Made by a program: the position numbers and the translations under genes | The notes under the pieces: generated by a model | What the model was told of the DNA's origin: nothing | Database searches by the model: none | The model's input: the letters and a program-made list of their open reading frames with translations, nothing else | Assembly (NCBI GenBank): GCA_029891345.1 | Contig: CM057009.1 | Location: forward strand, 210,856,709-210,920,708 | Reading direction: 5' to 3' | Source: Dryococelus australis | Lineage: Eukaryota > Arthropoda > Insecta > Phasmatodea > Phasmatidae | Length of the DNA stretch: 64,000 bases | Part shown: piece after piece, positions 40,871 through 54,021 of the stretch | Numbering within the stretch: position 1 is the stretch's first letter | Layout: each line of letters opens with the position of its first letter

Positions 40871-43460
40871 TAACTATTTTGCCCTTACACTTGTAGCTAC
40901 ACAATTTCGCCTGAAGCCCAAAAATTCAGTCATAATGGCTCCTCCACCATCATCCTTAAACTTCCCCAACACTTTGGCATTGGTTGAGGAGTAGCAGGGA
41001 TGATCGAAAGGGTAGCAGGACATGTTAAATTCAGTGCTGAACACATGATCAGTAGCCAGGTCCAGTAAAAATCATCAGTGCAGAAAGAATATATGAAGCT
41101 ATCTGTATATATATACTAAGTTGCATTCATCGCCATACCATCATCTCACCATGTCATAGTAGAAGTGAAACATTACTGTTTTGTACAGTTTGAGGATGGA
41201 GAACCCAGCATATATAGGCTTATCAAATAAAATAGTAGTCTCCTTTTCTACTAGCATCAGGGCAAATTTATCATGGTAAATGGTTCTGTTCCTTTACACT
41301 GGTTTCCGTGTTTCCTCAGCCTCATCTCACTACATACCAGTTCCATCTTTTGTCGCTTCTTTTGTTCTCCATCTGCTAGCCAAACAGTTCTTGGCAAGCT
41401 TGAAGAAATAATGCACAAAACCATTCCTGGCATTTCTCTTTTCTGTATTCAGATTGATGTAGGCTTTCAACAACGGAGACTGCTTGAATAAAAGGGCACA
41501 ATGACTCTTCATCACCTAGAAGCCATAGGATAATGCTTGCTTCAGAGTCCTGTAATGTATGATGTAATGTTCCTAATCATCAAGAGTTGTAATTAGCTTC
41601 TTTTGGTTTGAGCCTGGGGGACACTGGTTCAATGGGAAGAAGGGCAGATCCTTATGGTTGTTATGCAGAGCTGCAGGATATGCAATATCAAACTCCAGGA
41701 TATAGCCAACACCACAATCATCAGGTATGGACATGATATCGATGTTAATTTCATTCCACCTGAAATTACATAGCGGCAATGGTACATTCATCGCCCATTC
41801 ATAAAGATAGTGTGCATCAATGTATTGCAGGTATGTGTCTGGCTTGCTGGTATTGTGCTCACCTTCCATGTACCTGTTGTTGGCAGCACAGTATCACAGC
41901 ATGCACTGATAGCTAACTTAAGGTACAGGTACATGTCATTGTCCCCCAGCAGCTCAAGTTCCACCTTTGTCATATGCAGCACTGCATTGAACGAGAACCC
42001 TGGGAGGCTCACATAGTGGGCCCAGTCAAGCTGATATATTTCCAAACACAGGTTCTGGAAATTCTCGAAGATGTAAGCTAAAAGGAGGATGTCAACCTTT
42101 AAATACACCACTTGTGCATGGACAGTTATTATCAGAGATATTACTGTTGGTGAGGCAGTTGTAAAATGATTGTTGAGATGGCAGCTGTGGCTCTTCCAGT
42201 GTGGCAAGATCGGTAATGTAGTAATACGGATACACTCCCTTATGTATCCCCAAGGACCTCATCTGGACTGAAAAATTTCTTTGTACTTGTAAACTTGTCT
42301 GCAGGCAGGTTCTGAGCCAGTGAAGCAAGAATTGCAGCCATGAAGCAATACGTATAGACAAAATTAATGGCAAATCGGTCACCTAGCTGTTTGAAAAACG
42401 TAATCATTTTCTCTTCACTATGTGAGATAGTGAAGATGTCCTACATACAGTATACCAGCTGTTTAATAATTAAATTCTCATTGTAGGAGTGATGATGAAA
42501 AACTAGGACCAGCTTCTTCGGCCGGCGATATAGAATGTTGCACTGATTACATACAGCACCAATGTACTGTCCTGAAAATGGTCATGGTCTCTGACTTTGT
42601 AATTTGTCTCTGTAAATGCAGTATTACAATACATGCAGTCTCTTGCCTGGTAGTACATTGCACTGTGGCAGTTTTTAAATTTTAGGATGCTTGGTTTTCC
42701 ATCCGATGAGGCATTGGGCATTTCCACATGTGCTGCCGCATGCAAATATCAGTTCCGTTTATGCTGCTACAGACACTGCAGACCAGTCAGCCCTGATACT
42801 CGTGGACGATCATCATAGTATGTGAAGCACTGCTTGCAGATATGAATATTCCTGTTACATGCAGTAACATGGGAAAGGACGAGACAGCACAAGTCTGTAA
42901 CATACATATAATGGCTGTTTGTGTCATCTGTCACAAGCAGCAGGTCAAAACGCTAAGTCTTTTCGGCTCTTGCTACACGTACCGGTATTATTTTCAGTCC
43001 CTCATCCAAGACATAAAAGTTCAAAGACGTACCAGGTTTGCATCTTTCAAAAGTACTGATCTGTTTCAGAGGGGTCGGGAAAGTGACACCATAAAAATTA
43101 AATTTCTCCTCCAGTTCGTGGTAGCGATGGTTAACGTGCTGGGGGGGGCCTTTACCCCTTCCAAAAATCTGGCAAGAATAGCCCACTTGAAACATTTACT
43201 ATCACCTCCATTCTGGGGGTGAATGACTGCCTTCTTCGCATTGATAGATGCCAACAAATCTATCCACGATGAAGCTCTCAGTGGGTCCAATTTACTACTA
43301 CACAGCTGGAGTCTGTTCACGGCAGTAAGCATCCTACCACTTCTCTTCCCCTGCACTCTTCAGCCTCCTGAAAGATCTTGCATACTGCAGAGTCAACAGC
43401 TTCATCAAAATCAGGGGTACAGTAGAAGCCCGGAATACCGCGGCCCATTATACAGCAGAT
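40871..43460 (-). pseudogene. Second Polinton polymerase remnant
   Basis: Minus-strand frames parallel the polymerase at 31430-34790 but are much more G+C-rich. From the N-terminus: A-K-K-A-V-I-x-P-Q-N near 43205-43235 with K-C-F-K-W-A-I; E-E-K-F-N-F-Y-G near 43085-43115; a C/H-rich region with C-M-Y-C and R-D-H-D-H near 42575-42645; the Y-Y-Y-I-x-D block near 42205-42240; motif A with I-D-A-H-Y-L-Y (aspartate kept, 41816-41818); the C-P-P-G-S-x-Q-K-K-L-I-T-T block near 41590-41620; a K-A-Y-I-x-L-N-T-E-K-R block near 41440-41470; and motif C near 41095-41120, where Y-I-Y-T-D-S has tyrosine for the first aspartate. It ends at about 40871 in mid-domain, fused to the zinc-finger module. Many stops. 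Confidence 0.75.
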
Positions 43461-44734
43461 TAGGTTATACACAGGCAATTTATGTCCCCACATTAGGACA
43501 CTGGCTTTTTTTGCTACTGTACTTGGTCACTCCCGGAATAGTGCAGAAAGCCTGGAAACTCTATGTTTCTATGCATCACAACTAGCCTAATGCACCCACG
43601 AGACTTATCAATCGCGTACCCACAGTATAGGAAATGTGCAATTAAAACGTGTTCTCTCGGAGTGCTCCCACTCTCTCCCCGCATATCATTGCATTCCATC
43701 ACAGCACCATCCCTACCATGCGGCACAGCTGACCGCATGTAGCCGCCAGATGCATGCAGCCATTTCCAGCTGCAAATGCACTTAAGAGTTGGTGCACGCA
43801 AGAGTGAGTCTTATTGATGGCACTGTCTATGAAAAGCAGGCAGCGGTTTACAAAGGCAACGCTGCAAGCCACCACAATAAGCGTATTGCGACTTGTGTGC
43901 CCCTGCCCTTCAGCTGATTGAATTTTGGAGGTTATTTTAAAAGAATTTTCTGCTCAACGGCCTTGCCTCTCTCAAGGAGACTCGGGATATAATGAAACTT
44001 CTATATTGGGTAAGCGTGACTAATTAAACTGTGACTAGCCTCTGAGACAAGAATTTGGAGGATTGTGCGACCTTAAGTGACAGGTGTACGACGAGAGTGA
44101 AGCATTGAGCAAGAAGAACGAGTTGTGACGAAAGTGACAACCAGGAGTGCAGTCTGCAGACTGCGAGCATCGAATCAGTGGAGAGAAAGAGACTGGCGAG
44201 AGAGACTGTTGAACTGAATGCATGTGTGACAGACATTTGGAATGGTGGAAATTGAGAGATTGAGTATGTGTAAATAATGAGTGTGAATCAAGTGATTGTA
44301 ACCAATATACAGACTTTGTAAAGACATTCATCATAATTGAGATAGATATTAAATATTGTGCACACTGTGAATAACAAGAGTAATAGTGGAGACAGGTAGT
44401 TTAATGTTGCAAATAATATCTGTGTGAATAAATTAATAATCAAATACAGTTCTTTGATTTTTATTGACACCTCCATTCCTCATGAACTGAGATATGGCCC
44501 TCTGTTGACTAGTAACAATACTTTCACCTGAAAAACTAGAACCGTGAAGTACTTTTTCACAACAAAATATCAACTATGGCATTTTTAAGGAGACAAACTT
44601 AAAATGAGAAATTATAGACATAAACAAAACTGATGCTTTTTTATGTACACACTTGGCACTTAAATTTAAAAAAATTATGTTTGCATTATAAAAACTACTT
44701 AAGTTGCACTAAAAGTAGTCCTGTTACACTAAAT
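43461..44734. other. Region without a recognised gene
   Basis: The first part may hold more of the polymerase N-terminus in decayed form. A block at about 43870-44470 ends with AATAAA (44426) and an A/T-rich run before gacacctcc, which looks LTR-like. I could not find a matching start, target duplication or second copy, so it is left unassigned. Confidence 0.3.
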
Positions 44735-45460
44735 TAAATTCTAGTTAGCCCTGTTTTCTTGCAAGAAACTGAGTAAAAAGAATTTCCAAAGGGTTTGGAT
44801 TCAAATTTTTCCGTAGGTCTGACAAAATATGTCAGTATCCCAAAAAAGCATACTTGTCAGCATTAGATGGGGGTATGGAAGAACAGAAACAGACTTCTTG
44901 ACAAATTTGTTAACTTGGTAAACCCAGCAATACACATCGGTGACCTCAACATTCTTCATTGCTTTTTGACAATACACCACGTGAGTCTGAAAAGCTAAGT
45001 AGCCTTCCAGAAACTCTTGACATGAAACTTCAACATGGAAAATCTTCTTTGCAATGTAATATAAATCAACATCAAATGAGTTAGTTGCTATGTTATTAAG
45101 TAGAATAATTTACTAATAGCTTATTTGCTCCCCAATGCACCCTCTGTTTACAAGTTGATACTAACTTTAAAGATAAGAAAGTGCACCATGGAGTTTGGGC
45201 ACAAGTGCATGTCCTGACCTTTCCAATTCAGTAATGACTTCAGTTGTGGTGGAACAGTGATTAAACAAAAACACTGTTACACATTTGATGACACTAATGC
45301 TTTCTTTGGACAGTTTTTGAAAAATGTCATAGCACTACTTCCTTCCTCTTCCTGACCAAAAAAATTCACCACGTCATCCAAATACTCGACAACATATTTG
45401 ACAGATATAAACCAAGCATTCCATTTAGTCATTACTGGACTTGGAAACAACAATGGTGTA
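44735..45460 (-). pseudogene. hAT-like transposase C-terminal remnant
   Basis: The minus strand shows V-M-T-K-W-N-A-W-F-I-S-V-K-Y near 45405-45450, resembling the T-R-W-x-T-W block of some hAT-type proteins, then an acidic helix. An E-L-E-R-S-G-H-A-L-V-P-K-L-H block lies near 45200-45240, and finally near 44800-44880 the A-D-K-Y-A-F-L-G-Y...I-L-S-D-L-R-K-N-L pattern, like the A-E-R-S-F-S-x-Y-K-x-I-L-S-D dimerisation block. Many stops and frame changes. No N-terminal zinc finger or terminal repeat was identified. Alternative: a domesticated or KRAB-like hAT-derived gene fragment. Confidence 0.4.
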
Positions 45461-45814
45461 TTTTATTCACTTGGATATTTTTTCCTTCAAAAAGGAAATA
45501 CCAGTCTTTTCATTTTCTTGCATTCAAGAATCCATGTTTTGTATTCTGTACACACTGATTCAATTCTAACAATTTAGAACTCTAATGGAGTTGCAACCAG
45601 GTACAACTTATAGGCCCAGCATTGAATGTTGACCATGCTGTATGACAATATTTCTTTAAATGGGGAAATGCAAGCTGTGAGTTACCTACTAGAGCCACGA
45701 GCCACAATTCCCATATCATCATACTGTATGTCATATTGTGCAATTTTTGAGAAAATGGCTCATGAGCACTCTGAAATTGTAGCATCCTGATGCTCTTAAC
45801 ATATATGTAATTGT

Positions 45815-46335
45815 ATATACACACACGTCACACACATGCATAACGTGTTTAGGAAACTTGTACAAACTCGGGCACGTGATTCATGACCGGAAAGGAGGAA
45901 GAATGTTATAGGACACCCAAGGTCCATCTCAAATCTTCTGCAGAAACTCTTAAAAGCGGAAGGCAGCAAGCATATTACGTGGGATACTATGCAAAGTACT
46001 TGCATTAGAGGAACAAAAATTGGTATACGGATTAATTAAACCAATATCTTGAATAAAAGGAAGGTATGGTACATTGTATGCACTCCCATCATGCAATAAC
46101 AGAGGTTGGCAATATTTTATTGCATGCAACATTTACACCATAAAGTTAAAGTATTTGTTGATACCATGGGGTGAAGCAGCAAACTATAATAAGCCAACTA
46201 GGCCCCTTAATTGCAACTTTCTAGGACCCACCGTTTCCGTGTAAAATACAAACGAAGGGTATAGTGATAGCCAGGCCATGGCCTGGTAAATAGGCAACAT
46301 GTCCTGCACCCAGTGGTAAACACATGTTGGTACTG
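45815..46335 (+). repeat. Left inverted arm
   Basis: Pairs with 47635-48185. The outer 370 bases pair best; the inner part is looser with indels. Confidence 0.6.
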
Positions 46336-46479
46336 TGATGCATGATGTTACACATCAGAGCCAGTTCCCCTTTCCCCCTCCAAGCAGTGCAGTTTCCAGC
46401 CCCATCTGCTTGAGCAGCATGTCACTGCTTCGATTAATTTGGTACAGCAGACATGAACATGGACAAGTACACAAATTCT

Positions 46480-47520
46480 TAAAGGATGGTAATGGTCTTG
46501 GTGTATGGTGAAGTGAGAGGCAATAGCAGAGCAGCTGCACATGTGTACAGCCAAAGACACCTTGCACGACATCAGCTTAACCACCAGACATTTGCACACC
46601 TTACACAGTGACTATGGGAAATAGGCACCTTTCAGCGTCAGTGTGTACCTGGTCAACCAAGAACCATCCGTACTCCGCAGTTTGAAGAGGCTGTCTTGGA
46701 GAATATAGCAGAAAATGCTTCAACAAGCAACTGCACAATCACACAGAGAATGGATGCATCAAATAACACTGTATGGTGTGTCCTTCATAAACACCTGCTG
46801 AAACCATACCTTATGTACAAGGTACAAGCACTAGGGCCAGCAAATTATGCCCATCAGCTAGAATTTTGCCAGTGGTTCATGCAGCAGTGAGAAACTGATC
46901 CAGATTCCCCAGCAATTGTAATGTTTACAGACGAAACCACAGTCACAAAGGAAAGCGTTTGCAACAGTAGAAACATCCACGTGTGGGATGGCTTCAACCC
47001 ACATGTAACTGTAATGAGAGGCTACCAACACAGTTTTGCCATCAACATTTGGGCCAGTATAGTGGGGGACAATGTTATTGGCCCATACCTGCTGCCAAAA
47101 CCATGTGTCAGGATTTCAATATTACGATTTCCTGCAGTGCCAATTTCCACAGTATCTGAAGATTTTACGCACGCCATCAGCGAACGGATGCGGCTGCAAC
47201 ACGACTGTGCACCACCCCATTTTACCACGATTGTGCATGACCACCTGACCACAACGTATCCCGCTTTCTGGATAGGACAACGGGATGGCCTCGTGCTTGG
47301 CCATTGAACTCCCCAGACATTATGCCATTACACTTCTAGCTGTAGGGATTTCTTAATTTATGTGTGTATGAGACACCTGTGGCATCTAAAAAGGACCCGT
47401 TAGTGAGGGTCATGACTACCTGCGATCAAGTGCGAGACAAACCAGAATTTTTTTAACACATCTGCCAGTCTCTAGTATGCGGTATGAACTACTGCAATGA
47501 CATTGGAGGAGTAAATTTTA
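46480..47520 (+). pseudogene. Mariner-superfamily DDE transposase
   Basis: A frame near 46490 reads V-Y-G-E-V-R-G-N-S-R-A-A, then a HTH region with G-Q-P-R-T-I-R-T-P near 46650-46680. The helix block N-T-V-W-C-V-L-H-K-H lies near 46765-46795, Y-A-H-Q-L-E-F-C-Q-W-F near 46848-46880, the first aspartate in F-T-D-E-T (46924-46938) and the second in Q-H-D-C-A-P-P-H-F near 47197-47222. The third acid, expected in P-D-x-x-P-L-D-F, reads P-L-H-F (about 47322-47333), so it is replaced by histidine. This belongs to a transposase family common in insects and annotated as mariner or Tc-like. Stops at 46888-46890 and near 47331-47340 and a frame change near 47300 make it dead. Confidence 0.75.
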
Positions 47521-47634
47521 AACATTTGTTGTGAAATTGGTTGTGATACTGCCACCTGCATAATCTCAAATGACTGCAGTGTCTGTTTTATTGTGCTGTC
47601 ACATAGTGCCTTCAGTACCGATAATGAATTGCTA

Positions 47635-48185
47635 CATCACGGAATGTTCATGTGCTTACACACATTAGTAGCCACACTACTGGGCCCATTAAGTCATTAT
47701 CACTACTCACCAGGCCATGGTATTGCCACTACTAAACACATAGTAGGCAATTTAACCTGAAATGGTAGGTCCTACAGTTGCAACTAGTGGGCCTTTTGTG
47801 CTAATTACACCGCCCTGCTTCATCCAATAGTGTCCCCTAGCAAATTAACCTCATGGTGTACATGTTTCATGCAATCAAAGGGTGCAAATTCCTATTATTT
47901 AGGTGATGGGGATGTGTACAACATACCAGACCTTCCTTTTATCGCAGATCTTGGTTTAAGGAGTCTGTATACTCATTTGTGTTCCTTCAACGCAAGTACT
48001 TTGCATAATATCCTACATAATATGCTTGCCACCCTCCACTTTTAAGGACTTCTACAGCCCTTATTATTTCAGATGGACCATGGGTGTCCTATATCAATCT
48101 TCATTTTCTGGTCATGAATCACGTGCCCGAGTTTATACACATGTTTCTGAAATACATGTATGTACACACACTATATAGAGTAAAA
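47635..48185 (-). repeat. Right inverted arm
   Basis: Reverse-complement partner of 45815-46335. Confidence 0.6.
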
Positions 48186-48589
48186 CCCCATTTTTACAAT
48201 TACCAAGAGGGTAAGGTAAACAAAAAGTTAGTGGTATAACTAGTAAGCCTACGTTACTCTAAATTAATGCAAATAATTCTTAATGAAGTTAGCTTAGATA
48301 ATATATATGTATTGACCTCTCATTAATAGCAATATCATTACAAATGAAACCAGAAACAGGTGCAACAGTAGTGAGAATTACAAATACACACGTGCCTTAC
48401 CAGGGACTCAAACCCAGAATCCTAGAACTATACGCTAGCATGCAATCAAATGCATTATGGAGGTTGTATTCACAGCATCAATGTGGGATATAACAGTCTT
48501 AATGTTTGAAATAATAGGGTTTACTAACCTGAAATATTTACAGGGCTATTATTTACAAAATAAATATGTGTGACATATAAAACACTGAA
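48186..48589. other. AT-rich DNA with a possible tRNA-like B-box
   Basis: On the minus strand near 48385-48425 the sequence ggtttgagtccctgg resembles a B-box, but no convincing A-box lies at the right distance. Possibly a SINE scrap. Confidence 0.25.
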
Positions 48590-51530
48590 GTTTACATGGC
48601 CTATCATAGCACTACTTGTGTGAATAATTAGGTGGAAATAGGTTGATGGAGCCCCGAGATATGGCATAAAAACATAGTTTTCTTATTTCATGCTATCTTA
48701 CGAAATTACCTAAAAAAAAGTTTTTTTTATACGACACTTTTAATAGATACTGCAAGCATAAAACATTTAGTTGAATTTCGTAAAATTCTTAAATAGATAT
48801 GACAAACTCAACAAAATATTTATACGGTCAACTTTTTTAAAACTGTTCAACACCACATAAATCATGTAAGTTTACATGGCATTCTGTAGCACTAATGGTG
48901 TGCAAAATTCAGTGGAAATTAAATTAATTGTACTGCAAATATGGCAAAATGATTAATTTTCTCACCTGGCACTATTTTGCAAAAGACCAACAAAAGAGCA
49001 TCTCTGTATATATAATTGGTGCTTGTATTAAATACTGTTAATATACAAAATTTTGTTAAATTTTGTTGAATTGTTTAATAGAGATAACATACTGATATAA
49101 ATCATTTATATTAACACCATTAAATATGACCTACAGCACCTAAAACATTTCAGTTTTCATAACCTACTGTAGCACTATTTGTGAGTAAACCCTGATAGGA
49201 ATCTGTTGATTGGTCCTAGAGATATGGCATATGAGCTCCATTTCATTCATGTGACAATATTCATGAATGGAGAACAAAAAGTTTGTATACATATTAGCAA
49301 ATCCAATGATTGTCATAAATACAGCACACAAAGTTAAGTAAAAATCTGTTACATTGTTCCGTAGATACTATAGCACATTAAGCTAAGTGTTGTTATAGCA
49401 TCAATTCTGAAAAAAAGTGTCTGGCACACTTAAATCATTGGTTGATTGTTTCCCTGAGATATGACATAAAAACTTAATTTTTTCATGAAGGGCTATTTTA
49501 CAAAATGGCAGAGAAATTACTTTTTATTTAAACAAATTTTATTTTTATAACAGGTATTGACAACACAGAAAGTTTATTTCAATTTTGTTTCATAGTTTCT
49601 TTTATATAACATACTGAGGTGAAATGTTTACACTACTACCAGTTTTAAAATAAATGTCTGCCCCACTCAAAACACATATATATTTACATGACCAGCCAAA
49701 ATGATACTGATTTGTCGAATTTGATGGGAATATGTTGGTTTTCTCCGAAGATATTACAAAAATTTTAACTTATGTGATGCTATCTTACAAATGGCTGACA
49801 ACAGACATTGTGTAGGCACATCTGATGGTTGTAATATATAAAGCCAGCATACAAAGTTAAGTTGGAATTAATTTCACGGTATAGGTGACATCACATACTA
49901 TGCTAAAATGGTAGCCATTTTGATAGTCAGTGTTCAACTAAAAACATATTTGGGTACATACTTTACAGACCTGTCACAGTACCTACTACTTGTTTGCAAA
50001 ATTTGGTAGTAATTGATCAATTGTTTCCCAAGATATGTCAAAACTGTATATAATATTCATGTGGTGCTATCTTACAAAATGGCAGGAAAAGTGGCTCTGA
50101 GTAGACACACTTGATATAATCCATTCACAGTTATTTTTTCAGCCTTTTGTGAATCCCTGCTAAAGTTCTACTTGCAAGATATTCCTCCACCTCGTGCAAA
50201 CTAAGCTTAACTAAGCCTGGATAATTACACCAGAGGGACAAAGCACCACATTAGTGCACACTCAGTGTAATAGTATTTTGTATAAGGACTATTTCTCACC
50301 ACACGTTACCAACATACCTATTTTCTCCCGGTTTTTTTATTCAAATTATTTATAAAGCATTATAATTTATAGATAAAACATGAATAGCATTTAAATATAA
50401 TAGGAAAAAAAGTAACTTTTATGAACACAAGTATAAAATGCTTGTGATACAGGGAATATTTAGGAAATAACTAAACACGTCATACAAGGGGAGATTTTTC
50501 AAAGGATTAATTCAAAAAGGCAGAAGAAACAGTGAGTGGACTATAGTCGTAATATATATTTCCAGCAAAGTTAAGTAAGAATTGATTACATGGTATCTAT
50601 GATAAAGCAAACTAAACTAAAATGGCTTTATGGCCACCATTTTGAATTTAAGTGTCTGAAAATATACTAGTTTACATCACCTGCCACAGTACTACTTGTT
50701 TACTCAATCTGGTAGGAATCTGTCAATTGTTTCCTTAGCTATGACATGAAAACTTGGTTTGTTCATATGGTGCTATCTTAGAAAATGTGGGGCAAAATGT
50801 TCTTTGTGTAAACACTATTGATAGTTGATATTTACACTGCCAGCATACAAAGTTAGAAATGATTACATTGTTTCAACAACATAACCAACTACTCTAATAC
50901 GACTATATGGAACAATTTTTAAAACAGGTGTTTGAGTATCTTCGAACACACCAATTTACATCACCTTCCGCAGCACCACTAGTATCCAAAATTTTGTAGG
51001 AATCTAGTAATTGTTTCCTGAGATATGAAATAAAAACTTATTTATTTCACGTGGTGCTCTCTTACAACATGGTGGGCAAACATGGATATGTGTTGACAGA
51101 TACAATGCTTAAATATTTTCAGCATAGAAAATTAAATTGAAATAGGTCACACGGTATGGTAAAATATTTCTATAGTAGCTATTTTGAAAATAAGTCCCTA
51201 AACAATTTTAATCACATACATTTACATGGACTACCATAGCATTACTTACCTGTCAAATTTGGCTAAAATTGGCCCAGTAGTATTTGAGTCATAGCATAGA
51301 AGCTTTATTATTCATTTGATGCTATCTTCCAAAATGGCAGACCAACAACAATATCAATCTCTAAATATAATGCTTACGTGATGCACTGTCAACATTCAAA
51401 ATTTGGTTAAAATTTCTATTTAAAGTCACTATTTTGAAAGTAAGCACCCGTTGTGGTTGAATACTTGTCAGATGTCCTTACTAAGTTCTACGTATGTACG
51501 GAGTTTGGTGAAATTCTGTTCACGTGTTCA
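48590..51530. repeat. Degenerate tandem array, period about 280 bp
   Basis: A block of the form g-a-g-a-t-a-t-g-(g/a)-c-a-t-a-a-a-a-a-c recurs near 48655, 48934, 49207, 49452, 49744, 50028, 50735, 51012 and 51282. Each is preceded by a c-a-t-a-g-c-a-c-t-a-c-t-t-g-t-like block and followed by a g-c-t-a-t-c-t-t-a-c-a-a-a-a-t-g-g block. Spacings are 245-292 bp except one gap of about 707 bp, where other sequence (about 50100-50500) intervenes. Units are heavily diverged. No frame is conserved between units. Confidence 0.7.
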
Positions 51531-53990
51531 AAAAAAAAAAAAAGGAGGGGGAGGGCACATCCAATACACACAGGAAAGTGATCTCATAAGCCTTTCTTAC
51601 CTTCGGAAAATAGACTAAAAAGCGTAAAAAGTGTTTAAAAAAACGTAAAAAGGTGCAAATTGAGGTACAGCTTTAAAATTAATCCAAGCTATCTTGTCTG
51701 TGCATTCTTTCTCCTCTTCTTTAATAAACACTTTGTATGGGTAAAATTCAGCAGGAAATAACTGAATAGTAATGGTATTACAGAAATGTCTTTACTATAT
51801 CACATTTTGTCAATAACTACAGCTTACCATGTAAGACTTATCTCAAAATATATACAAAAAGATTGCAAAACAGTAGCCACAAGCAACTTAAACTGATAAT
51901 AAGCGCAACTATTCCAGATAGTAAAATCTTCACAGCCTAATCACAAAGCAGTTACACACATTTTCAAACACAAAATTGTTCTGCAGATGATGGATTCGCA
52001 ACATGGGCTCCAAAATATCACCCAGTTCTTTTAATTTCCATTCTTTAGTACATTTACATTCTTTCTTTACTGTTTTTACATCTTTTTTACTCTCCATCCA
52101 CACTGTGCAGAATTTTTTTGTAAAAATGTTGCAGTTTTTAAGCATACTGACAGGCATTCAGTCTTTTTATGCCATATCAACACAACTTATCGAAAACTTT
52201 GGAATTTTTTTATATTTAAACTAAAATGTTTGCCACCATTTTTTCACAATCATAACTAAACAAACTGAGGTAATATTACAAAAATCTAAAATTCTTCTAA
52301 ATGTAATTTCTGATGTCGCTTTTTTAACATTGCTGAAGGTTATTTCAATACACGCCAACATGCGAAACATTAAGAACATACTAACATGGTGTGCAATTGA
52401 ATATCACTAGTGCTTACACTTGCAGTAAGAGTCAACTATTGATGCCATCTTACTTTATCAGCATTCATTGTGCTGTTGATTGTGGTCCTGAACATTTCAT
52501 ACACTATTATAAAACTACGGTAGTGTGAAGTTTCACAAACTCATTATCACTATCTCTTGACATTGACAAAGGTATCTGCTTTTTTTATGTATCGTACACA
52601 ATTTAAAAAGCGGGGAACAATAAAATTCCTGCAACCTATTTTGCAGGAAGCCAATGCATTACAATTATACGGTTCTAAAAGGAATTTCAAAAAAAAGTGC
52701 AAAAAATGGGAAAACATAAATACTGGGATACTGGGAACATAAAAAATGGAGTTCTACTGTATACGCTATTTAAATGTTTGTTATTGACCTGAAAACTAGT
52801 ACCTAGATGTGAAAATTATTTTCTGTACACAAAACTATAGGTAACACGACAGGCTTACCAATGATTTATCCCTTCACATAAAATAAGCATAGTCTGAAAA
52901 TTGGTATGCCTATCTCAAGTTAAATATGTGTATACATGTTTTGAAGATTAACATACTTTACTTTCATACTCGCTTGATACATTATTGTCAGGCCATTCCG
53001 CTGACAAAAAGGTCTTTGCACCAAGACAAGAGCTGTCAGGTTGATGGATAAGCTTCCTTCGAAATCTAGGGCCAGGTGAGGTAATAGAGAAACAAGAATT
53101 AAACTTTCAAAGTTTTGTGCTGTAAATAAAATGTAAAAATTTCAATTAATTGCTGTAGGGGTGTAATTTTTCAAGTAGTTGCTGATTCTGTAATGATTTT
53201 AAAAATTTGCATAAGACTTTCTGTAATGATTTTTAAAATCTGCATAAGACTTTGGCTTAATTTAAAAAAAAAATGTGTGTCCCATTTTTATCCAGGAGTT
53301 TGGGGCAATAATGGGACTGGCTGGGGCAATTCAGGGACACTGCAGTATTTCAATGGGAAAAAGGATTTGTTCAATTCTAAGGGAATTGTGGGACAAGTTA
53401 ACTATACATTATGTGTTATAATTTTTTTAATGATTATTTTGGTAATTTTCTCAATTTCATTTAATGATCAAAAAACTTCAATAAAACATACACAAAAGAA
53501 AGTTAGTTTTCCTTACATAAAAACCGATTACGTTTCGCAAAAAAAAACCATACAATATTTTTTTGACAATAATAAATCAAAACATTACCTGTAAAAAAAT
53601 TGGATCAATATATATATAATTTATTTAAGACTAATGAAAATACGTTAAGCTATAACGCAGATCATGTAATCAGCACAATGGCTTAATTGGTTGAAATATG
53701 GTCCTAAAAGCATGCATATATTAACAAAATAAAATAACCTTGGGATAAATATATGTTTAGAGTTGGTTTATAATATTTTAATTATTAACTCCCAATATTA
53801 CTTCAACACTGCATCTAATCTATTATTCTCTCAACTACATCTACATCAAATGAAAACTCATATTGAATCCGATCTCCTACACACAGTACTTTGGTTGATC
53901 AAGCTTTTGTACAATGTCATTAGTGTTAACAAATGTGACGTCATTTTCATCAGGCATAAACACCTTGTGACTGCGATTGCTTACCACTTT
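51531..53990. other. Anonymous AT-rich DNA
   Basis: A poly-A/G-rich tract lies near 51530-51555. A direct duplication of about 33 bases (tgtaatgattttaaaaattt start) is at 53189-53252. A 133-codon frame at 53193-53594 begins inside that duplication and contains one hydrophobic run, but has no recognised motif. Nothing else was supported. Confidence 0.4.
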
Positions 53991-54021
53991 TGACGGGAAA
54001 TACGTCCTGTTTTTCGCGATA

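Larger units (their letters stand above)
45815..48185 (+). mobile_element. Mariner-superfamily transposon with long inverted repeats
   Basis: Two imperfect inverted arms of roughly 520-550 bp each (about 45815-46335 and 47635-48185) flank a transposase remnant (46480-47520). Matching phrases include tcatgaatcacgtgcccgag (48112-48131 and inverted near 45866-45885), tgcaagtactttgcata-type segments, and tccttcctttta-type segments. Total size is about 2.4 kb. Outer ends are estimated; I did not see a clear TA duplication. Confidence 0.6.

Noticed and set aside
43870..44470. Possible solo LTR ending near 44465
   Set aside because: Has a polyadenylation-like end but no matching start, target duplication or second copy.
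46348..46599. Minus-strand frames beside the mariner-like transposase
   Set aside because: Overlap the transposase N-terminus on the other strand and contain no motif.
48590..51530. CRISPR-like array
   Set aside because: Units are about 280 bp, diverged throughout, with no short identical repeats and unique spacers, in eukaryotic DNA.
52960..53090. Minus-strand exon-like peptide with a possible donor near 52956
   Set aside because: Splice signals are weak and no neighbouring exon or known family could be seen.
53193..53594. 133-codon frame with a hydrophobic run
   Set aside because: Starts in a local duplication, low-complexity AT-rich composition, no recognisable domain or neighbours.
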